Below are positions 22,686 to 33,506 of a stretch of 64,000 nucleotides of DNA, one piece after another. Origin of the DNA: Ophioderma brevispina (lineage: Eukaryota; Echinodermata; Ophiuroidea; Amphilepidida; Ophiodermatidae); contig JAMKCH010014282.1 in NCBI GenBank assembly GCA_023653785.1, positions 1 through 64,000 of the forward strand. Direction: 5' to 3'. The stretch's first letter is position 1. The number at the start of each line of letters is the position of its first letter. Below the pieces are notes generated by a model, which was given only the letters and a program-made list of their open reading frames with translations, did not search any database and was not told the DNA's origin. A program made the position numbers and the translations under genes.

Positions 22686-22750
22686 CTGAACTGTCTTTGA
22701 AAAGTGTAGCCGTTTTCCATGAACCCATGGGAAAATGTCCCTGGTGCAGT
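22686..22750 (-). CDS. C-type lectin domain, second exon, copy 1 (indel-damaged)
   Basis: Counterpart of 25558-25621. It has 65 bases instead of 64, and the donor reads GTTATG instead of GTATGG. The acceptor CTTTGCAG is kept. The frame is lost by single-base changes around CCCAGGGACATTTTCCC. Confidence 0.55.
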
Positions 22751-22971
22751 CTGCAAAGAATACATTGAAGCAGTACAAACATAGAAGACCCGACTTGTTT
22801 ATTATCTAATACAAAATATTTCACCGACTTTTGCTTAAAATGTCTCGTTCCTCTAATGGCGCCTTCGAGGTATTGTAAGCAATAGACTTAAACTCAAGCT
22901 TGTTCAACTTAATCCAATAAAAATAAATACGTCATATAATTGTAACGGTGCTAATAGGTTTTATTACTCAC

Positions 22972-23172
22972 ATTGCCGCGTAAACCAATCCAGTATTCAC
23001 CAGTAGTAATATGCGGATCAATAATGACTGTTCAGTTTGACTGAAGATGGTTACAAGTAAAGCTTGCTTATTCCAACATCCTTGTTTTGCGTTTTGCCAA
23101 CTTTGTGTTTTTTTTCCTCAAAAAAGTAACAGTAATTCAGGTGATTCGCCCAACCAGTTTCACAAGACGAAT
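22972..23172 (-). CDS. C-type lectin domain, first exon, copy 1 (indel-damaged)
   Basis: Counterpart of 25842-26041. The acceptor GGTTTGTTAG and donor GTGAGT are identical to copy 2. Several indels are visible, including extra T bases in the run near 23108-23115 and lost A bases near 23000-23020. The peptide cannot be read continuously. Confidence 0.6.
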
Positions 23173-23249
23173 CTAACAAACCAGAACGCAACAATGGTTA
23201 GGGTACATCTACGCATTTTAATTCTTGGGTGTTTTAAACCATTTCGGTT

Positions 23250-23392
23250 GACGTTTTCATATGAAGTCCCATGGATGCAATGAGGAATTACAATTTGATT
23301 CTGTCATGCGCTTGTATGATGTTGTGCTAGCGCTTAACGGACGAAATGGCAATACTTTAATTTGCATCCATGGGACTTCTTATGGAAACGTC
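23250..23392. repeat. Inverted repeat upstream of lectin exon 1, copy 1
   Basis: The left arm has TATGAAGTCCCATGGATGCA and the right arm TGCATCCATGGGACTTCTTA. This is the diverged counterpart of the perfect hairpin at 26123-26275. Confidence 0.85.
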
Positions 23393-24023
23393 TACCATCA
23401 TTTCCGGTAATTATCCACTCATATCCCGAAATTACAAAAACCTTGCAATAAATACTCGTTCTCTAAACTTAAGCTAACATTTATTCATTACCTATACCCA
23501 TGTTCAAGATGGTGCTCAAAACTCAGCTCTTCCATTTTAACACTTCTCCCTGGACTTTGGGATGATTAGCCCGATTTAACTTCAGCGGTTTCATTCATTG
23601 TTTTTAGTTTTTTAGCGAGTGAAGCTGAACCATTGCTAGGGAGACATAAGCAATTCTGGCTGGGAACCTGTCTTGATTTCTAGACATAATAGTTCATAGT
23701 CTCGCCTCTAGGCTGGTTTTCAATGAACTGTAACTCGATTCGTCCCTTCTTTGACCACCAATTGTGCTGGCTGCATGGCACAACAGGCGATCTTTACCGC
23801 TAAATCCCTTGTGTGAGAGGCCCATTAATGCCTAGCACGTGTCCAATAAATGGTTTTTAAACCTTTTTGTCATTTGTTGTTTCAGTTCAGTCACTATTTT
23901 TTACTGCTGTTGGGCCGTGTCTTTATAAGTTGTGACATTAAATCTTCGTATTTATTTAGACACTCTTGAACGAAGATAAGAATCAATTTTAGTATACGGT
24001 AAAAATTTTGGTGAAAAAGAATA

Positions 24024-24270
24024 ACCCTTTCCGTTGATGACAATTTTAGTCAAAATAGAGTAAAACTTACCAAAGCCTAGTATTCTTACTCAACTTTTGA
24101 CTAGAATTTTACCTCAGAGAAAGGGATATTCGCTGTTTAAAGGAACACCTCTTTCTGTTATCAAAATTTTAGTCAAAATTGATACACCTTACGCAAATCA
24201 GAGTTATATCTTACCCTACTGAGCGTAAGGTTTACTCAACTTTGACTAGATTTTACTCAACAGAAAGGGT
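24024..24270. mobile_element. MITE with CCCTTTC termini, copy 1
   Basis: Left end ACCCTTTCCGTTGATGACAA, right end TTTTACTCAACAGAAAGGGT. It lies at the same place in both duplicated blocks, so it was inserted before the duplication. Confidence 0.75.
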
Positions 24271-25337
24271 GCAACGAGAGCTTCAAGTCATATCCTCCGT
24301 ATTTCCTGTCAATGTATAGTTCCATATAGATTAGCCACTTAATAGATTATCTTACCCTGTATTTGGCTACAGAATACTAATTGGGAAAACAAAAGGTTTA
24401 TAGGCCTATATTTGATCCAATAGGAAATTAAAAATTTCACATTATTTGTACAACGAAACAATTTCTCAGCTCAATCCTTTCACATGGGGATATTTTTGAT
24501 AGAAGCTTACATCAGTGCAAAAAATCATAAATTCTCTGTTTGCACCTTTAATAAACATCGAGTAATTCTTTTTAGAGTGTAAAAATGGTCAAGTCAGGTT
24601 TGTGAAGTTCATCTACGGTCACGCCTGAAAACACTGCAAATTTGTACTCTTGACATTTCCAAACATGATTACAACAAAATGTTTGACGTTTGGATTCTGT
24701 TATTATTTTTGACCCTAAAATATCAACTTTTATATGCCTCACACTAGGGTTAACGAATGTACGACAGCAAACATTAACATTTCAGCATCGTTGCATTATT
24801 ATATCCTTTTAAAATTAATCGGTTAATGGAAATCATTCAGCTACAAGGTCACTATGGGTCATTGGGTATTAGATATTCACCATCGTGATTACAGAACAGA
24901 TGCAGGTTATTTACTGAAACTAATTAAGCAACCCGGGTTAAATACTTAAGGTCACTGTAATACAATAATATGATATCAATTCGGGATCAGTTGGAAAAAT
25001 ATCAAGTTCGACATACTAGTACTTATTCGAACATGACCTTCCATTTCCTTTGATATTGGGTTTCTAAAAAAAAAATTAAAAAAATAAAATAAACAAATTT
25101 CTTGCCTGCAAAAAATTAATTTTCAGAAAGTTTTAAAACAAAACAACCAACCTTACACAACAGTACTAACACATAACCACATCACCCTGTGTATTTTAGA
25201 ATTCTAAATGCGCATTGCAATTAATATAAAAACATTGCTATTATATACATTGCCCGAAAAGTACGTATGTAATTGTACTGCTAATTAAGATATTGTTTCT
25301 GTAGTGTCATGGCAATGCTTTTTATGCTCGTACTTAC

Positions 25338-25445
25338 CTGGTCGTTTACAGATAAATTTCTTTGTGGATGAGCAACTGGCTGCTCGCCATTCCCCTGCTG
25401 AATCGATATAAACGCATGCATCCACCCCCGACGAAGAATCAGAAT
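25338..25445 (-). CDS. C-type lectin domain, third exon, copy 2 (intact)
   Basis: The exon runs from TTTTGTAG to GTAAGTAC. It starts with two bases completing Asp and reads SDSSSGVDACVYIDSAGEWR, AASCSSTKKFICKRP and one base. The Cys of DAC, the Cys of ASC and the final ICK Cys are the conserved C-terminal cysteines of the fold. The family Trp-Asn-Asp calcium ligand is replaced by EWRAASC, so canonical calcium-dependent sugar binding is unlikely. The exon leaves in phase 1. Confidence 0.9.
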
Positions 25446-25557
25446 CTACAAAATTGCAATATACAGAAATTCCATTACTAGGCAATTATTACTCTATGTA
25501 ATTACTTGTTTGTAATAATTGTTCATTTTGTTCATTGTGAATGTGATTTCACCATAC

Positions 25558-25621
25558 CTGAAATGTCTTTGAAAAGTGTAGCCGTTTTTCCATGAACCCA
25601 TGTGAAAATGTCTGTGCCAGT
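25558..25621 (-). CDS. C-type lectin domain, second exon, copy 2 (intact)
   Basis: Bounded by TTTCTTTGCAG and GTATGG. It encodes TGTDIFTWVHGKTATLFKD followed by IS and one base. The Phe-x-Trp strand is the usual core strand of the lectin fold. The position where mannose- or galactose-binding lectins have Glu-Pro-Asn or Gln-Pro-Asp is not conserved. It joins both neighbours in phase. Confidence 0.9.
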
Positions 25622-25841
25622 CTGCAAAGAAATATCAATCGATACAAACATTAAGAAGACCCGACTTTTTTTATTATCTAATACAAAATATTTCAGCACG
25701 ACTTTGATTAAAATGTCTCGTTCCTCTAATGGCGCCTTCGAGGTATTGTAAGCAATAGAATTAACTCAAGCTTGTTCAAATTAATCCAATAAAAATAAAT
25801 ACGTCATATAATTGTAAGGTGTTATAGGTTTTATTACTCAC

Positions 25842-26041
25842 ATTGCCGCGTAAACCAATCCAGTAATCACCAGTAGTAATATGCGGATCAATAAATGACT
25901 GTTCAGTTTGACTGAAGATGGTTACAAGTAAAGCTTGCTTATTCCAACATCCTTGTTTTGCGTTTTGCCAACTTTGTGTGTTTTCCTCAAAAAAGTAACA
26001 GTAATTCAGGTGATTCGCCCAACCAATTTCACAAGACGAAT
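25842..26041 (-). CDS. C-type lectin domain, first exon, copy 2 (intact)
   Basis: A good acceptor (TTCTGGTTTGTTAG) starts the exon with two bases completing Asp, then SSCEIGWANHLNYCYFFEEN, TQSWQNAKQGC, a hydrophobic strand, and DYWIGLRGN at the donor GTGAGT. Landmarks are CEIGW, CYFF, SWQNAK, GC and WIGL. Six cysteines across the three exons make a long-form lectin domain of about 125 residues with three predicted disulfides. The exon is phase 1 in and phase 0 out, and the three-exon module is phase 1 at both ends. The open frame extends further upstream to an ATG at 26078, but that extension crosses the better acceptor. Confidence 0.92.
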
Positions 26042-26122
26042 CTAACAAACCAGAACGCAAACAATGGTTAGGGTACATCTATATACGCATTTGAATTCTT
26101 GGATGTTTTAACCATTTCGGTT

Positions 26123-26275
26123 GACGTTTCATATAGAAGTCCCATGGATGCAAATGAGGTATTACAATTGAAGCTAATTGATTTTGTCATGCGCTGTATG
26201 ATGTTGTGCAGTAGCGCTTAACGGAATGAATGGCAATACTTTATTTGCATCCATGGGACTTCTATATGAAACGTC
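26123..26275. repeat. Perfect 32-base inverted repeat (hairpin) upstream of lectin exon 1
   Basis: Arms 26123-26154 and 26244-26275 are exact reverse complements, beginning GACGTTTCATATAGAAGTCC. An imperfect match continues inward by about 12 bases. The loop is about 90 bases. It looks like a small foldback element inserted before the block duplicated. Confidence 0.95.
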
Positions 26276-26911
26276 TACCATCATTTCCGGTAATTATCCA
26301 CCATATCCCGAAAGATTACAAAAACCTTGCAATAAAATACTCGTTCTATAAACTTAAGCTAACATTTATTTATTACCTATACCCATGTTCAAGATGGTGC
26401 TCAAAACTCAGCTCTTCCATTTTAACACTTTCCCTGGACTTTGGGCTGATTCTAGCCCAGATTTACTTCAGCGGTTTCATTGTTTTTAGCGCAGTGAAGC
26501 TGAACCATTGCTAGGGAGCAATTCTGGCTGGAACCTGCCCTTTATTTCTAGACATAATAGTTCATAATGTCTCGCCTCTAGGCTGTTTTTCAATGAAACT
26601 GTAACTTGATTTCGTCTTCTGTACCCACACAATTGTGCTGGCTGCCTGCATGTCACAACAGGCCGATCTTATACCGCTAAAATCCTTGGTGTGAGAGGCC
26701 CAGGAAATTGCCTAGCACGTGTCCAAGAAATGTGTTTTAACCTTTTTGTCATTTTTTGTTTCAGTTCAGTAATATGTTATACTGGTTGTTGGGCCGTGGT
26801 CCTTATAAAATTTTGACATATAAATATTTCGTATTATATATATTTAGACACTCTTGACGAAGATTAGAATCAAAATTTAGTATACTGTAAAAATGTTGCT
26901 GAAAAAGAACA

Positions 26912-27182
26912 ACCCTTTCCGTTGATGACAATTTTAGTCAAAATTGAGTACAACTTACGCAAAGCAGAGTATATCTTACTCAACTAAGCATAAGATTTAC
27001 TCAACTTTTACTAGAATTTTACTCAAGAGAAAGGGCTCTTCGCTGTTTAAAGGAACAATTCTTTCTGTTGATCAAAATCTTAGTCAAAATTGAGTACACA
27101 TTACGCAAAGCAGAGTATATCTTACCCTACTGAGCGTAAGGTTTACTCAACTTTGACTAGGATTTTACTCAACAGAAAGGGT
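26912..27182. mobile_element. MITE with CCCTTTC termini, copy 2
   Basis: Left end ACCCTTTCCGTTGATGACAA and right end TTTTACTCAACAGAAAGGGT are inverted repeats over about 39 bases with mismatches. An internal inverted AGAAAGGGCTC...TTCTTTCTGTTGA pair near 27030-27070 suggests two similar units fused head to head. Confidence 0.8.
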
Positions 27183-28865
27183 GCAACGAGAGATTTCAAG
27201 TCATCCGTATTTCCTGTCATATGTAATAGTTCCATATAGATTAGACACTTAATAGATTTCTTACCCTGTATTTGGCTACAGAAATATCTTAATTGGGAAA
27301 ACAAAAGGTTTATATGCCTATATTTGATCCAATAGGAAATTAAAAATTTCACAATTTTTTTGTACCAAAGAAACAATTCTCAGCTCAATCCTTTCACATG
27401 GGGATATTTTTGATAGAAAGCATTACATCAGTGCAAAAAATCAGAATAGGACACCCGTTTATATGTGAAATTTCTTGTTGCACCTTTAATAAACATCGAG
27501 TAATTATTTTTAGAGTGTAAAAATGGTCAAGTCAGGTTTGTGAAGTTCATCTACGGTCAAAGCCTGAAAACACTGCAAATTTGTACTTTTTGACAATTTT
27601 CAAACATGATTACAACAAAATGTTTGACTTTTGGATTCATGTTATTATTTTTACCCTAAAATATGAACTTTTATATGCCTCACACTAGGGTTAACAGCAA
27701 ACATTTCAACTCGTTGAATTATTATATTCCTTTTAAAATTAACGGTTATGAAATCATTCAGCTACAAGGTCACTATGGTCATTGGGTAATTAGATATTCA
27801 CCATCGTGATTACAGAACAGATGCAGGTTATTTACTGAAACTAATTAAGCAACCGGGTAAATAATTAAGGTCACTGTAATCAATAATATGATATCAGAAA
27901 TTTCCAAGTAGAAACCGAATGATTTTTCACATCATATGTTTACGTATTAAAACCATGAAGTTATTATAGTTATTGTGTTCATAATAAAACATGAAAATCA
28001 TTATGAATATTGTTGGAATACACAAAATATTTTCAGAAAAAACCAACGTCACTAGCTGAGCACTGAGCAGTGAAATATACACGTCTATGTTCTATAGGTA
28101 ATGAAGAATAAGGTCCATTGTATCAAAATGAGAAATAGTATGAAATTATCTTTTGTTATTGCCATCATAATCTCCGTGGCTACATGCTTGTAGTACATTT
28201 CGGTTAAATAATTCTTTTTTCAAAATAAGTATTACCAATACTTCTGTAAATACATTGAAATCTTAATTTCCTAAAAGCTTATTTGCATTTATCTGTTTAT
28301 TTAATCGTCATGTTAAACTCTCTATGTGATGGAGTTTTCGATAAATAACATTTTCTTGTCACCTTATGTTGAAAATGTGGTCATTTGGTGAACGTAGCTT
28401 GGCACGATATTGCTGATTTTCGTCTTTGGAAGTTTCAAGTGTGAAAGAAACATGTCCAAAGTTGCCAGTTTTCCATAGACTCTGTTTAAGTGTGTTAGTG
28501 GTGTTTAACCTAAATGCTATAATAGATATCAAATAACCCCACTAATGGCCAACACACTCGACAGTCTGATATCAGTTGACGTTATCGTTGGAACAGTAGT
28601 TGAAATCTTGATTTTACTGCTATAGAGTGTGTTTTGCTACTTAGAAAATGTCATTGCCTTCCACTTTATAAGTATAAACTTGGTGGTCACAGCCGCATTA
28701 AAACTGATCAACAATATGATCTTGGCATTTCTGTTATAAACAATTTATATTTGAGACATTCGGGTCTATGATATTCAAACAGGTTTCAGGTACAATATTG
28801 TACCTCATTCATGTTAAGCCATTTTAGGATAAGCATCTGATTGAAAATGTCTTATCAAAGATGTT

Positions 28866-29255
28866 GAGCGAGTTCAATTAAGGACCACAAAATATAATCT
28901 TAGAATCTCATACGAAGACCATCTTAAGAAGCTTGGTCTTTATTTTGAGTCTTTTGAATCTTCTGAGTCTTGAATGTCGTCGCAGACTTAAAGATAACGT
29001 TTTGTTTTCAAAGGCATCCGCGATTTGACATTTCTCAATATCTATGACACGACAAACTTGCGCTATTCAGATCCACACAATTTGAATTCTTCTCCGTCTC
29101 ATTCATATACCTAGTCAATGTAAGACCAATATATTTTGTCAGATATATTTTATTTCAATCACGTTTAAAATTCATGGAATGACATCCCAGACAACTTAAG
29201 AAATACTGACAATCCCGTTAACGTTAAGAAAAGGCTGAGTACTATTTGCATCCTT
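28866..29255 (+). pseudogene. LINE (CR1/L2-like) ORF2 3'-end fragment, degenerate
   Basis: In shifting frames the sequence reads ERVQLRTTKYNLRISYEDHL, KKLGLYFES, FYFNHV followed by NSWNDIPDNLRNTDNPVNV, and KKRL. This is the C-terminal part of many non-LTR retrotransposon ORF2 proteins, downstream of the reverse transcriptase (pattern YEERL-KLGL ... R-WN-LP). Several stops and frameshifts make it a dead fragment. It abuts the left end of the large foldback at 29262. Confidence 0.65.
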
Positions 29256-30534
29256 CTCTATTTAGTGTAGGCTGGTATGTCACAAATACAGCCGTCGTGT
29301 TTTTTTCTGTTAAAAGCAAAATTCCACTTGATTCTTTGTCTTTTGGTGTAACTTATTGGAAAAAATATCTTGGAATTTTTTCAAAACGTTTTTAGGGTGT
29401 TAAATCCAAGATGGCCGCCAAAATACACAAATTCCATTATAATTGGTATTCTGGACGCAATTATGAGGTCCAAATTGACGACAATACCCATATTTTCAAT
29501 ACCAAAGAGTTCAAAAACTCAATATAGCAGTCACATTAAACAAATAAAAACTTACCGTGTACCTGGTATCCAAGATGGCGTCCAAAATGGCCGCCAAAAA
29601 GCTATGTTATGAATATAAACGCTAATGATTCAGATTCATGGGTGTATGTATATCTTGTGGTATTAGGTACCCACATCTGACATTTTTTTTTGTTAACAAC
29701 CTTCAAATCCAAGATGGCGGCCAACATGGACGCCGCTATTAACAGCTAAAAGTGGTAATTTAAGACAAACTACCTAAATTATCAAACTTATGGGGCAGTA
29801 ACATTGTATTTAATACTTGAAGACAGAAGAAACAAATTCCAACTATTTTGTTTTGCTTACATGCTTTGAATCCAAGATGGCGGGCACCGTAAGTATACTG
29901 ATAATAGTAAAATCTAAAATGATTTTCACAGATATCCATGTCAGCATCCTATTTTTATTAACAAAATAACCACTTCGATGCATCCTTTGGACCCAAAGGA
30001 ACTCATATTTACCATTTATGTTTAAAAAACATACTTCAAAATTAAGATGGCAGCTAATTTGGCTGCTATAAGCAATAGCAAAAAATCATTAGCAAAAAAT
30101 GGCAACTTTTCATATCCATTATGTTATACGCATTCACAAATTCTTTGTGTCAAAGAAGCAACTATAGATGCACTCTTTGACACAAGAAACTCCTTCTACC
30201 ATTTAAATTTTTACTAATATGAATAAAAAGCAAGATGCCAGCTAATATAAAACTTAATTTTTTTATACGAACATTGAAAATTTTGATAAAAACGTGAATA
30301 AAACTCCAATATATTTGTATATACGCAAGATATATACTTTTACTAATTTTGTTAAATGTAAAATGCTTCAAATCTAATATGACCATACTATTAGTCATTG
30401 TGTTTTTCAATCATATTTACAAAAAACCTAAAGAATTAAAATAGTTTGTGTCCAAAGGAGTTTATTAGGGCTTCATTAATTAATATATATTATTCAAATT
30501 TCCTAATGAAAATAACATAAAATATGGAGATACA

Positions 30535-30907
30535 CTGTTAAATATATTTCCGTAAATTTACGGAAGGACCATTTCTGGCAGCAGTATTCCAGTCATTTTT
30601 AGGGTTCAAATTTACTGAAAATTTTGTCAATTATTAACGGAACTTTGACAGTTAATTTTACAGAAATTGTCTCATATTACGGAAAAAAAAATGGGTATTA
30701 TTTTAACGAATTTTTCCTTAATTTAAAATGACGGAACCAAAAAAAAAATTCCGGAAATATTGCTTGCCGAAAATTTTTGAAAATATTCGTATAAAATTAA
30801 CATTTGCAATTTTTATGTTTTTTGTTTTTTATGGCTTATGTTTCTAAACAGATTTTCCGTAAATTTTACGGAAAATCTGTTTCTTTAATTACGGACATTT
30901 TTAACAG
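30535..30907. mobile_element. MITE with CTGTTAAA termini and TTTACGGAA palindromes, nested in the foldback
   Basis: Left end CTGTTAAATATATTTCCGTA, right end TTACGGACATTTTTAACAG. The interior is rich in TTTCCGTAAATTTACGG and related short palindromes. It interrupts the modules of the larger foldback. Confidence 0.8.
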
Positions 30908-32459
30908 GTATAGTGGTAGGATATATTGAAATATAGTAAGTTTTGGCTATTGCTGTTCACAAAATTAAATGATAGAATGAGTTTTTTGTGTCCAAAAGTT
31001 TATAGTTGCTTCATTTATATTATGTTAAGAAAATAATCCAGTGTTGGCTATTTATAGTGACAATGGCCATATAAGTGACCATCATGGATTTCAGGCATGT
31101 TAATTAAAACTTATTGAATTTGGGTTTCATGTGTCCAAAAGTATGTATCTAGTTGCTTCTATACTAATGTGTACAACATAATATGAAAAATTGCCAGATT
31201 TGGGATTGAAGGATGTTAAAAATTTAAAATGGTAGATATGGTTTCTCATGTTTAAAAGTATGTCTAGTTGCTTCATTTATATTTTCATTAAAAATTCCTT
31301 ATGCGTATTACACATTGTATTGGTATTTTGATTATGCTTGTACACAGTCGTCATTTTGTCACCATTTTGGATTTGAAGCATGTTAAACATTTATAATAAA
31401 AAAAAATATATTATACCCATTACGTCCCTAGAGGGAAAATGACTACCAACCTGACGATCACTGCAAGAAAGGGAGGTAGCGCAATTTGTCTTGTTAGATA
31501 TAGGAGCAATTTCACCCTAAACACAAGGCAAAGGTTCGCTCCGTGATTTTTGAAAAGTGGGAAAAATGGCATTTTGGGATTTAAGGGATATAGAGTTGCT
31601 TCATTTATAGTTTTATTAGAATTTCCTATCATGCATAACATATGTATATGAAGAATCACCAGTTTAGGCTATTGATAGTGATTACAATGGCCATATTAGC
31701 CGTCATCTTCGATTTGAATTATGTTACCAAAGCAAAAATAATGAGTTCCTTGTATTAAAAAAGTATACAGATGTTTATTTATGTTTTTGATTACAATATT
31801 ATAACAAGGATCACATGGCTGTATGAAAAATATACACTATTTAAGAGTCAGTTCTTATGGTTTCATTTGTATTTTCATTCAAATTTCTCATGTGAAAAAC
31901 ATTATGTAGGTATATATAAAAATAGCAAGTTTTGGCTCTTGATAGTACTTACAAGGGTTATTATTAGCCGCCATCTTGGGGTTGAATGGTCTAAAACGAA
32001 AGTAATAGACAAGAGCTCATGTGTAGTTGCTTCATTTATATTTTCATTCAAAATTCCTGATGCATATAACATAATTATACATAGGTATTATGAAGAATCG
32101 CCAGTTTGGGCTATTGATAGATTAAGAGTGCTTATACGCAATTGTCATTTTTGTCATTGTCATCTTGGATTTGAAACATGTAAACAAAGCAAAATGTTAG
32201 TTTTCAAGTGTCCAAAATTATAATTTCTTTGTAAAATTTTTATAAAACTTTAAACTTTATGATTTTTGTATTCAAATTTCCTAATGTGTATAACATAAGT
32301 AAATAGGTGTATGAAAAATCACCAGATTAAGCAATTGAAAGTGCTTACAGAAGCTGAAGCTATTATATTAGCCACCATTTGTGGATTTGAAGTATGTTTT
32401 CTAACTATAAATGATAAATGAGTTCCTTTGGTCCAAAGTATACATCTTAGTGGTTTTTT

Positions 32460-32875
32460 TTTAATTGTTATCAAAATATTGTTATTTTTCATTTCAACTT
32501 TATTTCACCATGGAGGCCCAAATAAAAATAGTTGTTCTTCCTTGGGCCGTGGGTACATCATTAACATATGTACAAAATACAATTATCTTAAGCTAAAAGT
32601 AAAGTAATACATACAAAGCAAAGAAAATCTAATATGACAAAACATGAAACAAAACACCAAAAACAAATTAAAACAGCAATTTAAACAAGAAACTCTTTGG
32701 TTTTCTTCTTGAATACATTCAAAGTGATAGACTGCTGAATATTCTCCAATAGGTTGCTCCAATATATTGCACCTCGATAGGAAAGCCTACGTTTTTTGTA
32801 GTCTGTTTTAGGTAGAGGAATGACAACATTATATTTATGACATGGATCTACGTGAAAAAACATACACAATTTTAC
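32460..32875 (-). mobile_element. 5'-truncated LINE 3' end inserted in the foldback
   Basis: On the minus strand an open frame (32869 down to 32681) ends KKTKEFLV and stop. It contains PLPKTDYKKRRLSYRGAIYW and SNLLENIQQSITLNVFKK. This is the typical extreme C-terminus of LINE ORF2 (pattern T-YGKRRLSYRGA-LWN-LP--I---SL--FK). A short 3' untranslated part with TTTATTTC follows to about 32480. Foldback module sequence resumes on both sides. Confidence 0.75.
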
Positions 32876-33506
32876 TATTATCAGTGCTTACGGTGGCCGC
32901 CATCTTGGATTCAAAGCGTGTTAGCAACACAGAAATGTTTGGAATTTATTTCTTCTGTCAGAGTATTAAATGTAATGTCTCTGCCCCAAATGTTGAATAA
33001 CTTAGGTAGTTTGTCTTAAATTACCAGTTCTGTTAATAGCGATTTTCGGCGGCCATATTGGCCGCCATCTTGGATTTGAAGTATGTTAACAAAAAGAAAA
33101 TGCCAGATGTGGGTTCCTAGCACCACAAGATCCATGAATTTGAATCCTATTCATCTTGATTAGTGTTAATGCAGCATTTATATTCATAACATAGCTTTTT
33201 GGCGGCCATTTTGGACGCCATCTTGGATTTGTTTAATGTGATTGCCATATTGATTGAATTTAGCTGTTTTTGAACTCTTTGGTATCGAAAATATGGGTCA
33301 ATTTGGACCTCATACTGCATTCAGAATACTAATTATAATGGAATTTATGTATTTTGGCGGCCATCTTGGATTTGACACCCTAAAAACGTTTTGAAAAAAT
33401 TCCAAGATATTTTTTCCAACATGTTACACCCAAAACACAATGAATCAAGAGGAATTTTGCTTTTAACAGAAAAAAAACCACGAAATTACATTACAGCCTA
33501 CACTAA

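Larger units (their letters stand above)
22106..24974. repeat. Tandem segmental duplication, copy 1 (lectin exons)
   Basis: This block is repeated immediately downstream at 24975-27893. Both begin ATCAATTCGGGATCAGTTGG and end with AATATGATATCA, so the junction lies at a short ATATCA homology. The copies share all exons, the inverted repeat and the MITE. Differences are mostly one- or two-base insertions and deletions, with a few substitutions. Confidence 0.95.
24975..27893. repeat. Tandem segmental duplication, copy 2 (lectin exons)
   Basis: Second copy of the 22106-24974 block, about 50 bases longer. It includes a short extra piece near 27442-27468 that is absent from copy 1. All three lectin exons read cleanly here. 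Confidence 0.95.
29262..33506. mobile_element. Giant 4.2-kb foldback element built of CCAAGATGGC modules
   Basis: The left arm starts TTAGTGTAGGCT and the right arm ends AGCCTACACTAA. Matching arms run inward through GCAAAATTCC, TTTTTTCAAAACGTTTTTAG, CCAAGATGGCCGCCAAAATA, CAAATTCCATTATAATT and TTAAGACAAACTACCTAA, each found as reverse complement on the other side. Both halves consist of modules of roughly 260-300 bases. Each module carries CCAAGATGGCGGCC (left) or GGCCGCCATCTTGGATTTGA (right) plus a GTGTCCAAAAGTAT...GTTGCTTCATTTATA string. No open frame is present apart from inserted elements. Confidence 0.85.

Noticed and set aside
26041..26078. ATG at 26078 as start of the lectin gene
   Set aside because: The extension lacks a signal peptide, and a better acceptor (TTCTGGTTTGTTAG) with correct domain phase lies at 26042.
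29370..29612. 80-codon plus-strand frame
   Set aside because: It lies in the left arm of the foldback and its reverse-complement partner on the right is not open; no conservation as protein.
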